From an uncultured Vogesella sp. (GTDB lineage Bacteria > Pseudomonadota > Gammaproteobacteria > Burkholderiales > Chromobacteriaceae), in assembly GCA_946479405.1 (NCBI GenBank), contig CAMLGD010000110.1, positions 1-10,491 on the forward strand: a DNA stretch of 10,491 bases, read 5' to 3'. A program made the position numbers and the translations under genes. Positions 1 to 5,888 of this stretch are shown here, in pieces. Position 1 is the first letter of the stretch. The number at the start of each line of letters is the position of its first letter. Below the pieces are notes generated by a model, which saw only the letters and a list, made by a program, of their open reading frames with translations, was not told the origin of the DNA and did not search any database.

Positions 1-1068
1 CCCCACCAGGCTTTCCACCAGGTGGGCATTCTTCTGCGCCGAGGCGCGGAAAGTGGTTTCGGTCAGTTCCTGCATGCGCTCCTGCACGGTGTAAGCCAGC
101 AGCAACATCAAAGCCACGGCGATCAGCGGCGGCAGCACCATCCACGGAGAAATCCACATGATCACCAGCAGGAACAGCAGGGCAAACGGCACGTCCACCA
201 GTGTGGTCACCGTTGCGGAAGCAATAAAGTCGCGCACGGTTTCAAACGCCCGCAGGTTGGCCGCAAAGGCGCCCACCGAACTTGGCCGCGCCTCCATGCG
301 GATGCCCAGCACCCGCTCCATGATCAGCGACGACAGCATCACGTCCACGCGCTTACTGGCCAGATCGATCAGGTAGCCACGGGTCAGCTTCATCAGGAAG
401 TCGAACAGCAGCAAAAGCAGCACACCGGACGCCAGCACCCACAGCGTTTCGAACGCCATGTTCGGCACTACCCGGTCGTACACGTTCATGGTGAACAGCG
501 GTATCGACAGGGCAAACACGTTGATGAAAAACGCAGCAATCAGGGCATCGCGATACAGCGGACGCCCCTGAAAAATGGCATGCCAGAACCAGTGCTGACT
601 GCGCGCCTGATTCAGCTCCGGTACGCGCTTGTCGAAGCGGAAGCGCGGCTTCACCGCGATGGCGAGGCCGGCGTAGCGCGACTCCAGCGCTTCTGCTGTC
701 AGCACCTGTTCGGCCTCCGGCAACTCTGCCGGGCTGATATGGAACTTGCCTTCGTCATCAATGGCGCGCAGCAGGCAGGCATCGTCACCATTGAGCAGCA
801 GCACCGCCGGCAGCAGCGCATGCGGCAAGCCAGTCAACGGGCGGCGCAACACGCGCGAGGCCAAACCAGCGCGACGTGCAGCGCGTGCAAACATGGAGGG
901 GGTTAGACGCTGGTTTTCCAGCGGGATACCGGCCACCAGCGAATCCCGGGTAGTGGTGATACCGTGTTCACGCGTGAGCTGGAACAGGCAATCAAGCAGG
1001 GGATCGAGGTGGGTGGCGTGTTGCGATATTTCCGACGGACTTCCTTGCTGCACCTGATTATTCATCAT
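1..1068 (-). CDS. Type I secretion ABC transporter (permease/ATPase), LapB/LssB-like; 5' part only
   Basis: This is the N-terminal 356 residues of an inner-membrane ABC exporter of type I secretion; the gene runs off the left edge. My translation starts MMNNQVQQGS at 1068 and stays open to base 1. Residues about 20-130 resemble the C39-like domain of LapB/LssB/HlyB-type exporters (DPLLDCLFQLTREHG, then ALLPAVLLLNGDDACLL). The catalytic Cys and His of true C39 peptidases appear replaced, so this domain probably binds substrate without cleaving it. From about residue 172 a transmembrane domain begins, with typical motifs (FFINVFALSIPLFTMNVYDR, later FLLVIMWISPWMVLPPLIAV). The sequence stops at AHLVESLVG, before the nucleotide-binding domain, so Walker motifs cannot be checked. 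Known relatives are about 700 residues and export large RTX adhesins or toxins. No substrate, membrane-fusion protein or outer-membrane partner is in the window. A second ATG lies one codon inside the start. The family assignment is firm; the exact subfamily is less so. Confidence 0.9.
   Translation of the reverse strand, partial: MMNNQVQQGSPSEISQHATHLDPLLDCLFQLTREHGITTTRDSLVAGIPLENQRLTPSMFARAARRAGLASRVLRRPLTGLPHALLPAVLLLNGDDACLLRAIDDEGKFHISPAELPEAEQVLTAEALESRYAGLAIAVKPRFRFDKRVPELNQARSQHWFWHAIFQGRPLYRDALIAAFFINVFALSIPLFTMNVYDRVVPNMAFETLWVLASGVLLLLLFDFLMKLTRGYLIDLASKRVDVMLSSLIMERVLGIRMEARPSSVGAFAANLRAFETVRDFIASATVTTLVDVPFALLFLLVIMWISPWMVLPPLIAVALMLLLAYTVQERMQELTETTFRASAQKNAHLVESLVG
254..265 (+). 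repeat. Single copy of AGGTTGGCCGCA inside the secretion transporter gene
   Basis: An exact 12-base copy, with the same flanks (C before, A after) as the hisH copy. On the gene strand it reads GCG GCC AAC CTG within AFAANLRAFE, at residues about 271-274. Confidence 0.7.
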
Positions 1069-1148
1069 TACTGTCTTTTTCCAGGAGTTTGCGTGCGTGC
1101 TTTCATTATGGGATGAAATGTCGCTTTGACCATGGCGATGCCCGGTCC

Positions 1149-1177
1149 ATTATCGGGATGACATGACAAATCTGCAA
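1149..1177 (-). promoter_or_regulatory. Sigma-70-type promoter for the type I secretion transporter
   Basis: On the minus strand, TTGCAG (1177-1172) and GATAAT (1154-1149) are separated by exactly 17 nt. They match the -35 and -10 consensus at four and five of six positions. Transcription would start near 1142, giving a leader of about 74 nt before the ATG at 1068. The region just upstream is very AT-rich, which could act as an UP element. The site lies downstream of the terminator that ends the previous operon, where a promoter is needed. It was read by eye and is not experimentally supported. Confidence 0.55.
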
Positions 1178-1184
1178 TATATGT

Positions 1185-1198
1185 TTGATTGATATTAA
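1185..1198. promoter_or_regulatory. FNR/ANR-like dyad upstream of the secretion gene promoter
   Basis: TTGAT-TGAT-ATTAA matches the FNR/ANR box TTGAT-N4-ATCAA at nine of ten fixed positions. One more base on each side also pairs, giving 7-base arms (1183-1189 and 1194-1200) with one mismatch. The centre lies about 49 nt upstream of the predicted start near 1142, which is not the classical -41.5 spacing. The neighbourhood is AT-rich, so chance is a real alternative. Oxygen-responsive control of the transporter is an inference only. Confidence 0.3.
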
Positions 1199-1239
1199 AC
1201 AAAATATTGTAGAAACGTGCAGTATTGTTCAGCCATGAA

Positions 1240-1265
1240 AAAAGCCAGCCTATCGGCTGGCTTTT
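1240..1265 (-). terminator. Rho-independent terminator after the tatABC-DUF2069 genes (possibly bidirectional)
   Basis: An 11-bp perfect stem (1240-1250 paired with 1255-1265) with core GCCAGCC/GGCTGGC surrounds a 4-base loop TATC. On the minus strand the stem is followed by a run of six T (1243-1238), the classical intrinsic terminator form. It lies 24 nt past the stop codon at 1290. The other strand also ends the stem in four T, so it might stop transcription both ways. Confidence 0.85.
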
Positions 1266-1289
1266 CATTTCACAAGCGCTGCTGCGCAC

Positions 1290-1643
1290 TCATGCCGCCA
1301 ATGCTTGGCGCCTCGCGCGCACGAACAACACCACGCAACAGAAATAGCTGCTGGTCAATGCCACCTCACCCATGGCCAGAGCCTGCGCCAGACCACTATC
1401 AGCCCAGCTACGCATCACGCCTTCGGCAAAATACGCCAAGATGAACATGCTGGACCACTGATAGGTATAAACACGTTCCCGCAGAATACCCATCAACGGC
1501 AACAGCAGCAGCACGGCTTTCAGCATCAGCCAGGAGCCGCCCGGGCGCAATGGCGCCAGCCACAGCTCCCACGCCAGGCATAACAATATCAACGCCACCA
1601 GGCTGGCCACCGCACCCCAGTGAAACATGCGGGCCTTATTCAT
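1290..1643 (-). CDS. Small four-helix inner-membrane protein, DUF2069-like
   Basis: A 117-residue protein with about four hydrophobic helices (residues about 9-29, 38-54, 62-79 and 90-108) and basic ends (MNKAR at the start, RARRQ near the end). The central pattern, LKAVLLLLPLMGILRE followed by YTYQWSSMFILAYFAEGVMR, is what I recall as the hallmark of the uncharacterised DUF2069 membrane family of beta- and gammaproteobacteria. No function is known for the family and none is proposed here. The ATG at 1643 overlaps the end of tatC by 8 nt, so translation is probably coupled to tatC, and the gene is the last before the terminator. I see no good ribosome binding site of its own. Linkage to tat genes may hint at a membrane-related role but could be simple operon packing. 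Confidence 0.85.
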   Translation of the reverse strand: MNKARMFHWGAVASLVALILLCLAWELWLAPLRPGGSWLMLKAVLLLLPLMGILRERVYTYQWSSMFILAYFAEGVMRSWADSGLAQALAMGEVALTSSYFCCVVLFVRARRQALAA

Positions 1644-2367
1644 CGGCGGTTACCACTTTCTGTTTATTTACCAGACGGGCCATCAGGATGCCCGCCTCAT
1701 ACAGCAGGCACAACGGCACCGCCATCATTACCTGCGACAGCACGTCCGGCGGCGTGACCACCGCAGCCACCACGAAGGCCACCACAATCATATATGGTCG
1801 TCCTTCACGCAGTTTGGCCAAGCTGACAATACCCATGCGGTTGAGCAAGACCACCACCACCGGCACCTCGAAGGTGACGCCGAACGCGACGAACATGCCC
1901 AGTACAAACGACAGGTATTTGTCGATGTCGGTCATCATCGACACCCCGACCGGAGTTACCGCGCTCATGAAGCCAAACACCACCGGGAACACGGCGAAAT
2001 AGGCGAACAACATACCGGTGACAAACAGCACCACACTGCTGACGATCAGCGGCAGCACCAGTTTTTTCTCGTGGTTGTACAGCCCGGGCGCCACAAAAGC
2101 CCACAACTGGTACAGGGTATTGGGCAGCGAAATCAGGAACGCCACCAGCATGGTGACCTTCACCGGTACAAAGAACGGCGCAGTAACGTCGGTGGCGATC
2201 ATGCTGGCCCCCTTGGGCAGCACATCCAGCAACGGTTTGGCCATCAGGTGATAAATGTCGCCGGACCAGTGGAACAGCGCCAGGAAGGTCAGCAGCAGAC
2301 CGGCCGCAATCCGCACAAAACGGGTACGCAGCTCGATCAAATGTGCAAGCAGGGGTTGTTGATCCAT
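1636..2367 (-). CDS. tatC: Sec-independent protein translocase subunit TatC
   Basis: TatC is the polytopic receptor of the twin-arginine translocase. It recognises the RR signal peptide of folded cargo and acts with TatB in the inner membrane. The 243 residues match the family's usual length and contain six hydrophobic segments. Diagnostic motifs are visible: the cytoplasmic start HLIELRTRF with E12 and R14, LYQLWAFVAPGLYNHEKK with E100 (the counterpart of E. coli E103), FGVTFEVPVVVVLLNRMG with E167 in the fourth helix, and TPPDVLSQ (P206, P207, D208). The ATG at 2367 follows the tatB stop (TAA, 2370-2368) with no spacer. No clear Shine-Dalgarno sequence precedes it, so translation is probably coupled to tatB. 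The 3' end overlaps the following DUF2069 gene by 8 nt. The protein looks intact. Confidence 0.98.
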   Translation of the reverse strand: MDQQPLLAHLIELRTRFVRIAAGLLLTFLALFHWSGDIYHLMAKPLLDVLPKGASMIATDVTAPFFVPVKVTMLVAFLISLPNTLYQLWAFVAPGLYNHEKKLVLPLIVSSVVLFVTGMLFAYFAVFPVVFGFMSAVTPVGVSMMTDIDKYLSFVLGMFVAFGVTFEVPVVVVLLNRMGIVSLAKLREGRPYMIVVAFVVAAVVTPPDVLSQVMMAVPLCLLYEAGILMARLVNKQKVVTADE

Positions 2368-2829
2368 TTATGAACGGTGGTCGGCAGCGGGTGGGGCGGC
2401 GGGAGCCGCCGGCAGGTCGAACAGGTCCAGCTGGCTATCGTCTTTACGTGCCAGCTCGTCCTCTGCGGACGGCAGGTTGGCCGCATTATCAGGCGGGGCA
2501 ATGCTGTGCGCGGTATCGGCCTGCACCTGCGCCGCCACCGCGGTCGCTTCGTGCTCGATCTCGCGCGCTACTTCCCGTACCTGGGCGACCTCGGACTCCA
2601 CCTGATGGCGGAACGCCTCCGCCGCCTGCTGCATGTCCTGCTGCAGCTCCTGCAGGCCGGCCAACTGGCTTTGCTGCTGGATATCGGATTTCACGCTGGC
2701 CACAAAACGCTGCGCGCGGCCAACCAGGGCGCCGATGGTACGGGCCACGGTGGGCAGCCGCTCCGGCCCCAGCACGATAAGCGCCACTGCCCCGATGATC
2801 AGCAGTTCGCCAAAGCTGATTTCAAACAC
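2368..2829 (-). CDS. tatB: Sec-independent protein translocase subunit TatB
   Basis: TatB pairs with TatC in the twin-arginine receptor complex. The 153-residue protein starts MFEISFGELLIIGAVALIVLGPERLP. It has the single N-terminal transmembrane helix with the polar E8, the hinge G21-P22, then an amphipathic helix (about 24-40). A long Gln/Glu-rich, probably coiled helix follows (about 45-100), and the tail is Ala/Pro-rich. The MFxI...LGPERLP start and the length distinguish it from TatA. The start codon is GTG (2829-2827): reading the bases gives GTG TTT GAA ATC. The tatA stop is 12 nt upstream, and the ribosome binding site is weak. A copy of the AGGTTGGCCGCA word lies inside the gene (2474-2485), coding Ala-Ala-Asn-Leu, and a 10-base core copy lies at 2716-2725. 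Confidence 0.96.
   Translation of the reverse strand: MFEISFGELLIIGAVALIVLGPERLPTVARTIGALVGRAQRFVASVKSDIQQQSQLAGLQELQQDMQQAAEAFRHQVESEVAQVREVAREIEHEATAVAAQVQADTAHSIAPPDNAANLPSAEDELARKDDSQLDLFDLPAAPAAPPAADHRS
2474..2485 (+). repeat. Single copy of AGGTTGGCCGCA inside tatB
   Basis: An exact 12-base copy in the poorly conserved C-terminal tail of tatB, again read on the gene strand as GCG GCC AAC CTG. A second, shorter core copy of 10 bases in the opposite orientation is at 2716-2725. Confidence 0.7.
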
Positions 2830-2841
2830 GATGGCGGCTAC

Positions 2842-3039
2842 TTATTTCTGATCGCTATCGTCGGCATCAATGACACGGCCCTTGCCGGCATCCTTGTCGG
2901 TTTCGCCCTTCATGCCTTCCTTGAAGCCGCGCACCGCACCGCCCAGATCCTCGCCGATATTACGCAGCTTTTTGGTACCGAATACCAGCACCACTACCAG
3001 CAACACGATCAACCAGTGCCAAATGCTGAAAGAACCCAT
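2842..3039 (-). CDS. tatA: Sec-independent protein translocase subunit TatA
   Basis: TatA oligomerises to let folded proteins cross the inner membrane once TatBC has bound them. The 65-residue protein has one transmembrane helix (about 4-20), the conserved F20-G21 hinge, an amphipathic helix with the signature [21 protein letters not shown], and a short acidic/basic tail, all standard for TatA. The ATG at 3039 has a good ribosome binding site, AGAGGT at 3053-3048, with an 8-nt spacer. This is stronger than the sites of tatB and tatC and fits the high TatA copy number the translocase needs. The spacer to the upstream HIT gene is 47 nt and carries a GC-rich hairpin. tatB follows after 12 nt. 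Confidence 0.97.
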   Translation of the reverse strand: MGSFSIWHWLIVLLVVVLVFGTKKLRNIGEDLGGAVRGFKEGMKGETDKDAGKGRVIDADDSDQK

Positions 3040-3062
3040 GGAAACTTACCTCTAGCAAGAAA

Positions 3063-3079
3063 CCGGCGCCGCGCGCCGG
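3063..3079 (-). terminator. GC-rich hairpin between the HIT gene and tatA (weak terminator or processing element)
   Basis: A perfect 7-bp stem (CCGGCGC 3063-3069 paired with GCGCCGG 3073-3079) has a 3-base loop. On the minus strand it is followed by TTTCTT. It begins 8 nt after the HIT stop codon. It could partly end his-operon transcription or set the level of tat mRNA. The T-tract is short and broken, so full termination is doubtful. Confidence 0.4.
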
Positions 3080-3086
3080 AAAATGA

Positions 3087-3407
3087 TTACTTGTCGCCCA
3101 GCACGTGCAGGTGCAGGTGGAATACTTCCTGGCCACCACCGACACCCGTATTGATGCCTGTCTTGAAACCGGTGGTCAGGCCCTGTTCCGCTGCCAGCTT
3201 TGGCGCCATCAGCAGCAGCTTGCCCAGCATGGCCTGATGCGAAGTATCGCAATGTGCCAGCGAATCCACGTGCTGCTTGGGAATCAGCAGGAAATGCACC
3301 GGTGCCTTGGGGTGAATATCGTGGAAGGCGACCATATCGTCGTCTTCATACAGCTTCTGCGCCGGAATCTCACCCGCCGCAATCTTGCAGAAAATGCAGT
3401 TGCTCAT
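3087..3407 (-). CDS. HIT family protein (HinT-like purine nucleoside phosphoramidase)
   Basis: A 106-residue histidine-triad protein. HinT-type members hydrolyse adenosine 5'-phosphoramidates, including aminoacyl-adenylates. The HIT motif HLHLHVLG is at residues 97-104, with H97, H99 and H101. The N-terminus NCIFCKIAAGEIP with C4 and C7 and the central KTGINTGVGGGQEVFH are typical. The protein ends just after the motif (VLGDK), shorter than E. coli HinT but like short neisserial versions as I remember them, so I do not read this as truncation. The ATG at 3407 has GGAG (3419-3416) with an 8-nt spacer. It lies 14 nt after hisE and 47 nt before tatA. A HIT gene between hisE and tatA is a common betaproteobacterial arrangement, so position gives no special clue to function. 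Confidence 0.95.
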   Translation of the reverse strand: MSNCIFCKIAAGEIPAQKLYEDDDMVAFHDIHPKAPVHFLLIPKQHVDSLAHCDTSHQAMLGKLLLMAPKLAAEQGLTTGFKTGINTGVGGGQEVFHLHLHVLGDK

Positions 3408-3421
3408 GCTGTTGTCTCCGT

Positions 3422-3748
3422 TTATTGCTGCGGACGCGCGGCCTTTTCATCCAGCCCGGAAATACCTTCGCGGCGCTTGAGCTCGGCCAGCACATCCTCG
3501 GCGCGCAGGCCGTGATGTGCCAACAGTACCATGCTGTGGAACCACAGATCGGCCACCTCGCGCACCAGGTGCAGACGATCCTTGTCCTTGGAAGCCATCA
3601 GCACTTCGGCAGCCTCCTCGGCCACTTTCTTCAGGATGGCATCCTCGCCCTTGTGAAACAGGCCAGCGACATAGGATGAGCTGGGGCTGGATTCCTTGCG
3701 GGCTTCCAGGGTATCACCAATGGTTTTCAGAACTTCGGCGGCAATCAT
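3422..3748 (-). CDS. hisE: Phosphoribosyl-ATP pyrophosphatase
   Basis: HisE removes pyrophosphate from phosphoribosyl-ATP, the second step of histidine synthesis. The 108-residue protein is a normal length for the stand-alone enzyme. It carries the MazG-like metal-binding pattern: KKVAEEAAEVL with E45 and E48, then VREVADLWFH with E64 and D67. The ATG at 3748 was chosen because family homology begins at MIAAEVLKTIGDTLEAR and because AAAGGA (3761-3756) sits 7 nt upstream. The frame stays open far upstream, but that part overlaps hisI and has no family resemblance. HisE and HisI are separate proteins here, unlike the fused enzyme of enterobacteria. A 155-nt gap separates it from hisI, the largest inside this cluster, so it may have its own promoter. 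Confidence 0.96.
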   Translation of the reverse strand: MIAAEVLKTIGDTLEARKESSPSSSYVAGLFHKGEDAILKKVAEEAAEVLMASKDKDRLHLVREVADLWFHSMVLLAHHGLRAEDVLAELKRREGISGLDEKAARPQQ

Positions 3749-3903
3749 TGTGGCGTCCTTTCTGCAGCTGCAGCGGGGGCAAGTATATGTCGGTTGTGTG
3801 ACATCCACGTAACAAGGCGTATGGGAGTCTTTGCTGCTGCCGGTAAGTGCCGCAATCAAACTGCGGCCAACGTTGAGCGCAACCCGGCCCCGGCGATGGA
3901 ATG
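3749..3903 (-). other. 155-nt hisI-hisE spacer with a hairpin and a poor promoter candidate
   Basis: No gene is seen here. On the minus strand GCCGCA and TGCGGC (plus positions 3849-3854 and 3862-3867) form a 6-bp stem with a 7-base loop and no T-tract. Nearer hisE a TATACT (3787-3782) could be a -10 box, but the sequence 17 nt upstream (ACGTGG) is a poor -35. A near copy of the window's repeated word, GTTGGCCGCA with the first bases changed, lies at 3862-3871. The spacer is unusually long for this cluster, where neighbouring genes mostly touch or overlap. Confidence 0.5.
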
Positions 3904-4296
3904 TCAGTGCTGGTGGTAGATGGAGTGCGGGTCTTTCAGCACGGCATCGGTCACTACCCATTCGCCGTCGCGGAACACGCGGTAGAAGCAGCTTTCGCGG
4001 CCGGTGTGACAGGCAATGCCGCCAGCCTGTTCGATCTGCATGGTGATCACGTCGCCATCGCAGTCCAGTCGCAGCTCCTTCACCGTCTGCAGGTGGCCGG
4101 ACTCCTCGCCCTTCTTCCACAGCCGGTTGCGCGAGCGGCTCCAGTAGTGGGCGATACCGGTATCGGCAGTCAGCTGCAGCGATTCGCGGTTCATCCACGC
4201 CACCATCAGCACACGGCCGCTGGCGGCATCCTGAGCGATGGCAGTCACCAGCCCCTTGTCATCCCATTTCACGGCATCCAGCCAATTCGTGTTCAT
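3904..4296 (-). CDS. hisI: Phosphoribosyl-AMP cyclohydrolase
   Basis: HisI opens the purine ring of phosphoribosyl-AMP, the third step of the pathway. The 130-residue protein starts [20 protein letters not shown]. The metal sites are plain: LDCDGD with D78, C79, D80 and D82 (Mg and Zn ligands), and [14 protein letters not shown] with C96 and C103 (Zn ligands). VAWMNRESL and [15 protein letters not shown] are further family blocks. I chose the ATG at 4296 over one 39 nt upstream because the upstream start would overlap hisF and the extra 13 residues do not look like family sequence. The ribosome binding site AAGG (4308-4305) overlaps the hisF stop codon, so the two genes are probably coupled. 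The gap to hisF is 10 nt and contains a copy of AGGTTGGCCGCA. Confidence 0.97.
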   Translation of the reverse strand: MNTNWLDAVKWDDKGLVTAIAQDAASGRVLMVAWMNRESLQLTADTGIAHYWSRSRNRLWKKGEESGHLQTVKELRLDCDGDVITMQIEQAGGIACHTGRESCFYRVFRDGEWVVTDAVLKDPHSIYHQH

Positions 4297-4307
4297 GCGG
4301 CCAACCT
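4296..4307 (-). repeat. Single copy of the AGGTTGGCCGCA word at the hisF-hisI junction
   Basis: The 12-base word reads 5'-3' on the minus strand from 4307 to 4296. It uses the last hisF stop bases, the hisI ribosome binding site and the A of the hisI start codon. It is one of seven exact copies in the window. Confidence 0.7.
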
Positions 4308-5074
4308 TAGAGACGAACTTCGATACCGGCTGCACGCATGGCTTCTTTCGCCTCGCGCACGGTGTATTCGCCGAAGTGGAAGATGCTGGCAGCCAGCACG
4401 GCGTCGGCCTTGCCCAGCGTCACGCCTTCCACCAGGTGCTGCAGGTTGCCCACACCACCGGAAGCGATTACCGGAATCGGCACCGCCTCGGACACCGCGC
4501 GGGTCAACGGCAGGTTGAAGCCAATCTTGGTGCCATCGCGGTCCATGCTGGTAAGCAGGATCTCGCCGGCACCGTATTCCGCCATCTTCGCTGCCCATTC
4601 GACAGCATCAAGGCCGGTAGGGTTGCGGCCGCCGTGAGTAAAGATTTCCCAGCGGTCGTTATCTGGCGTTACTGCCTTGGCATCCACCGCCACCACGATG
4701 CACTGGCTGCCGAACTTGTCGGCGGCCTGCTTCACCAGATCGGGGTTGGTTACCGCCGCGGTATTGATGCTGACCTTGTCGGCACCAGCGTTCAGCAGGC
4801 GACGGATGTCCTCCACCTTGCGCACGCCACCACCGACGGTCAGCGGAATGAACACCTGCTCGGCCACCGATTCGATCACGTGCAGGATGATGTCGCGCTG
4901 GTCGGAGCTGGCGGTAATGTCGAGGAAGGTCAGCTCGTCGGCGCCCTGCTCGTTGTAGCGCTTGGCGATTTCCACCGGGTCGCCGGCATCACGCAGACCG
5001 ACGAAGTTGACACCCTTCACCACGCGACCGGCGGTCACGTCGAGACAGGGAATGATGCGTTTGGCTAGAGACAT
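4307..5074 (-). CDS. hisF: Imidazole glycerol phosphate synthase, cyclase subunit HisF
   Basis: HisF is the (beta/alpha)8-barrel subunit that uses ammonia from HisH to turn PRFAR into imidazole glycerol phosphate and AICAR. Its 255 residues equal the usual family length. The catalytic aspartates are in place: D12 in IIPCLDV and D131 in VAVDAKAV. Phosphate-binding loops are seen in [13 protein letters not shown] and [13 protein letters not shown]. The ATG at 5074 gives the standard [13 protein letters not shown] start. No clear Shine-Dalgarno sequence is seen upstream. The 47-nt spacer to hisA holds a 10-bp hairpin built from the repeated GGTTGGCCGC word. hisI follows 10 nt downstream. Intact and confidently identified. 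Confidence 0.98.
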   Translation of the reverse strand: MSLAKRIIPCLDVTAGRVVKGVNFVGLRDAGDPVEIAKRYNEQGADELTFLDITASSDQRDIILHVIESVAEQVFIPLTVGGGVRKVEDIRRLLNAGADKVSINTAAVTNPDLVKQAADKFGSQCIVVAVDAKAVTPDNDRWEIFTHGGRNPTGLDAVEWAAKMAEYGAGEILLTSMDRDGTKIGFNLPLTRAVSEAVPIPVIASGGVGNLQHLVEGVTLGKADAVLAASIFHFGEYTVREAKEAMRAAGIEVRL

Positions 5075-5091
5075 GATGTACTACGAATGAA

Positions 5092-5116
5092 GGTTGGCCG
5101 CACGGGGCGGCCAACC
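5092..5116. repeat. 10-bp perfect stem-loop in the hisA-hisF spacer, built from the repeated word
   Basis: GGTTGGCCGC (5092-5101) and GCGGCCAACC (5107-5116) are exact inverse complements around a 5-base loop. The left arm with its neighbours is a full AGGTTGGCCGCA copy (5091-5102). On the minus strand the stem starts 5 nt after the hisA stop and is followed by TTCATT, too poor in T for a convincing terminator. It could stabilise or process the mRNA, or be one of a family of interspersed repeats. Confidence 0.8.
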
Positions 5117-5121
5117 GGGGG

Positions 5122-5865
5122 TTAGGCTTCGGACAGTTCGTCCGCCAGCGTCTGCGCGGCAGCGAAGTCGATGCTGCCCTCGTAGATGGCGCGGCCGGTA
5201 ATGGCGCCCTCGATGCCCTCGCCTTCCACCGCACACAGGTTGCGCACGTCGTCGAGGTTGGTCAGACCGCCGGAAGCGATCACCGGCACGGTCAGCGCCT
5301 GCGCCAGCTTGACGGTGGCTTCGATATTGACGCCGTTCATCATGCCGTCACGGCCGATGTCGGTGTAGATCACCGAGTTCACGCCGTAGTCTTCGAAGCG
5401 CTTGGCCAGATCGATCACGTTGTGAGTGGTGACCTTGGCCCAGCCATCGATGGCGACCATGCCATCCTTGGCATCCAGGCCAACAATCACCTGACCGGGG
5501 AAGGCGTCGCAGGCATCGTGCAGGAAGCCGGGGTTTTTCACCGCGGCGGTGCCGATGATCACGTACTTCAGCCCCAGGTCGAAGTATTTTTCGATGGTGT
5601 CGAGGTCGCGGATGCCGCCCCCCAACTGCACCGGAAGGTCGTCGCCCACCGCGCCCAGAATGTCGCGGATCACTGACAGGTTCTTGGGCTTGCCGGCAAA
5701 GGCACCGTTCAGGTCCACCAGATGCAGGCGCCGCGCGCCCTGGTCACGCCAGTGCACGGCGACCTTTACGGGGTCATCGGAAAACACGGTGGCATCGGTC
5801 ATCACGCCTTGTTTCAGGCGTACGCATTGACCGTCCTTCAGGTCGATAGCGGGAATCAGCAGCAT
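5122..5865 (-). CDS. hisA: ProFAR isomerase (phosphoribosylformimino-AICAR-phosphate isomerase)
   Basis: HisA catalyses the Amadori rearrangement of ProFAR to PRFAR, the substrate of HisF-HisH. The 247-residue protein is a (beta/alpha)8 barrel like HisF. Catalytic D8 ([12 protein letters not shown]) and D131 (VGLDAKDG) are present, along with [10 protein letters not shown] and [10 protein letters not shown] phosphate-binding loops and [11 protein letters not shown]. The ATG at 5865 gives the canonical [12 protein letters not shown] start. The frame is open further upstream to 6003, but that would overlap hisH by over 100 nt and lacks family sequence. No clear ribosome binding site is seen; the spacer to hisH is 23 nt. 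hisF follows after 47 nt. Confidence 0.98.
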   Translation of the reverse strand: MLLIPAIDLKDGQCVRLKQGVMTDATVFSDDPVKVAVHWRDQGARRLHLVDLNGAFAGKPKNLSVIRDILGAVGDDLPVQLGGGIRDLDTIEKYFDLGLKYVIIGTAAVKNPGFLHDACDAFPGQVIVGLDAKDGMVAIDGWAKVTTHNVIDLAKRFEDYGVNSVIYTDIGRDGMMNGVNIEATVKLAQALTVPVIASGGLTNLDDVRNLCAVEGEGIEGAITGRAIYEGSIDFAAAQTLADELSEA

Positions 5866-5888
5866 GGTGCGTAAGGATCTACGGAAAG

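Noticed and set aside
22..906. 294-codon plus-strand open frame
   Set aside because: It is the antisense of the secretion transporter, whose protein is clearly family-like; the plus product is Gln/His/Arg-rich without domains.
1068..1289. 73-codon minus-strand open frame in the tatC-operon/secretion spacer
   Set aside because: It starts before the terminator stem, runs through the terminator, the dyad and the promoter, and has no domain-like sequence. It is better read as regulatory DNA.
3422..4198. Longer hisE reading frame starting at 4198
   Set aside because: The extra 150 residues overlap hisI and cross the spacer without family resemblance. A good ribosome binding site precedes the ATG at 3748.
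4297..4335. hisI start 39 nt further upstream
   Set aside because: It would overlap the end of hisF; the added residues are not family-like and the ATG at 4296 has its own ribosome binding site.
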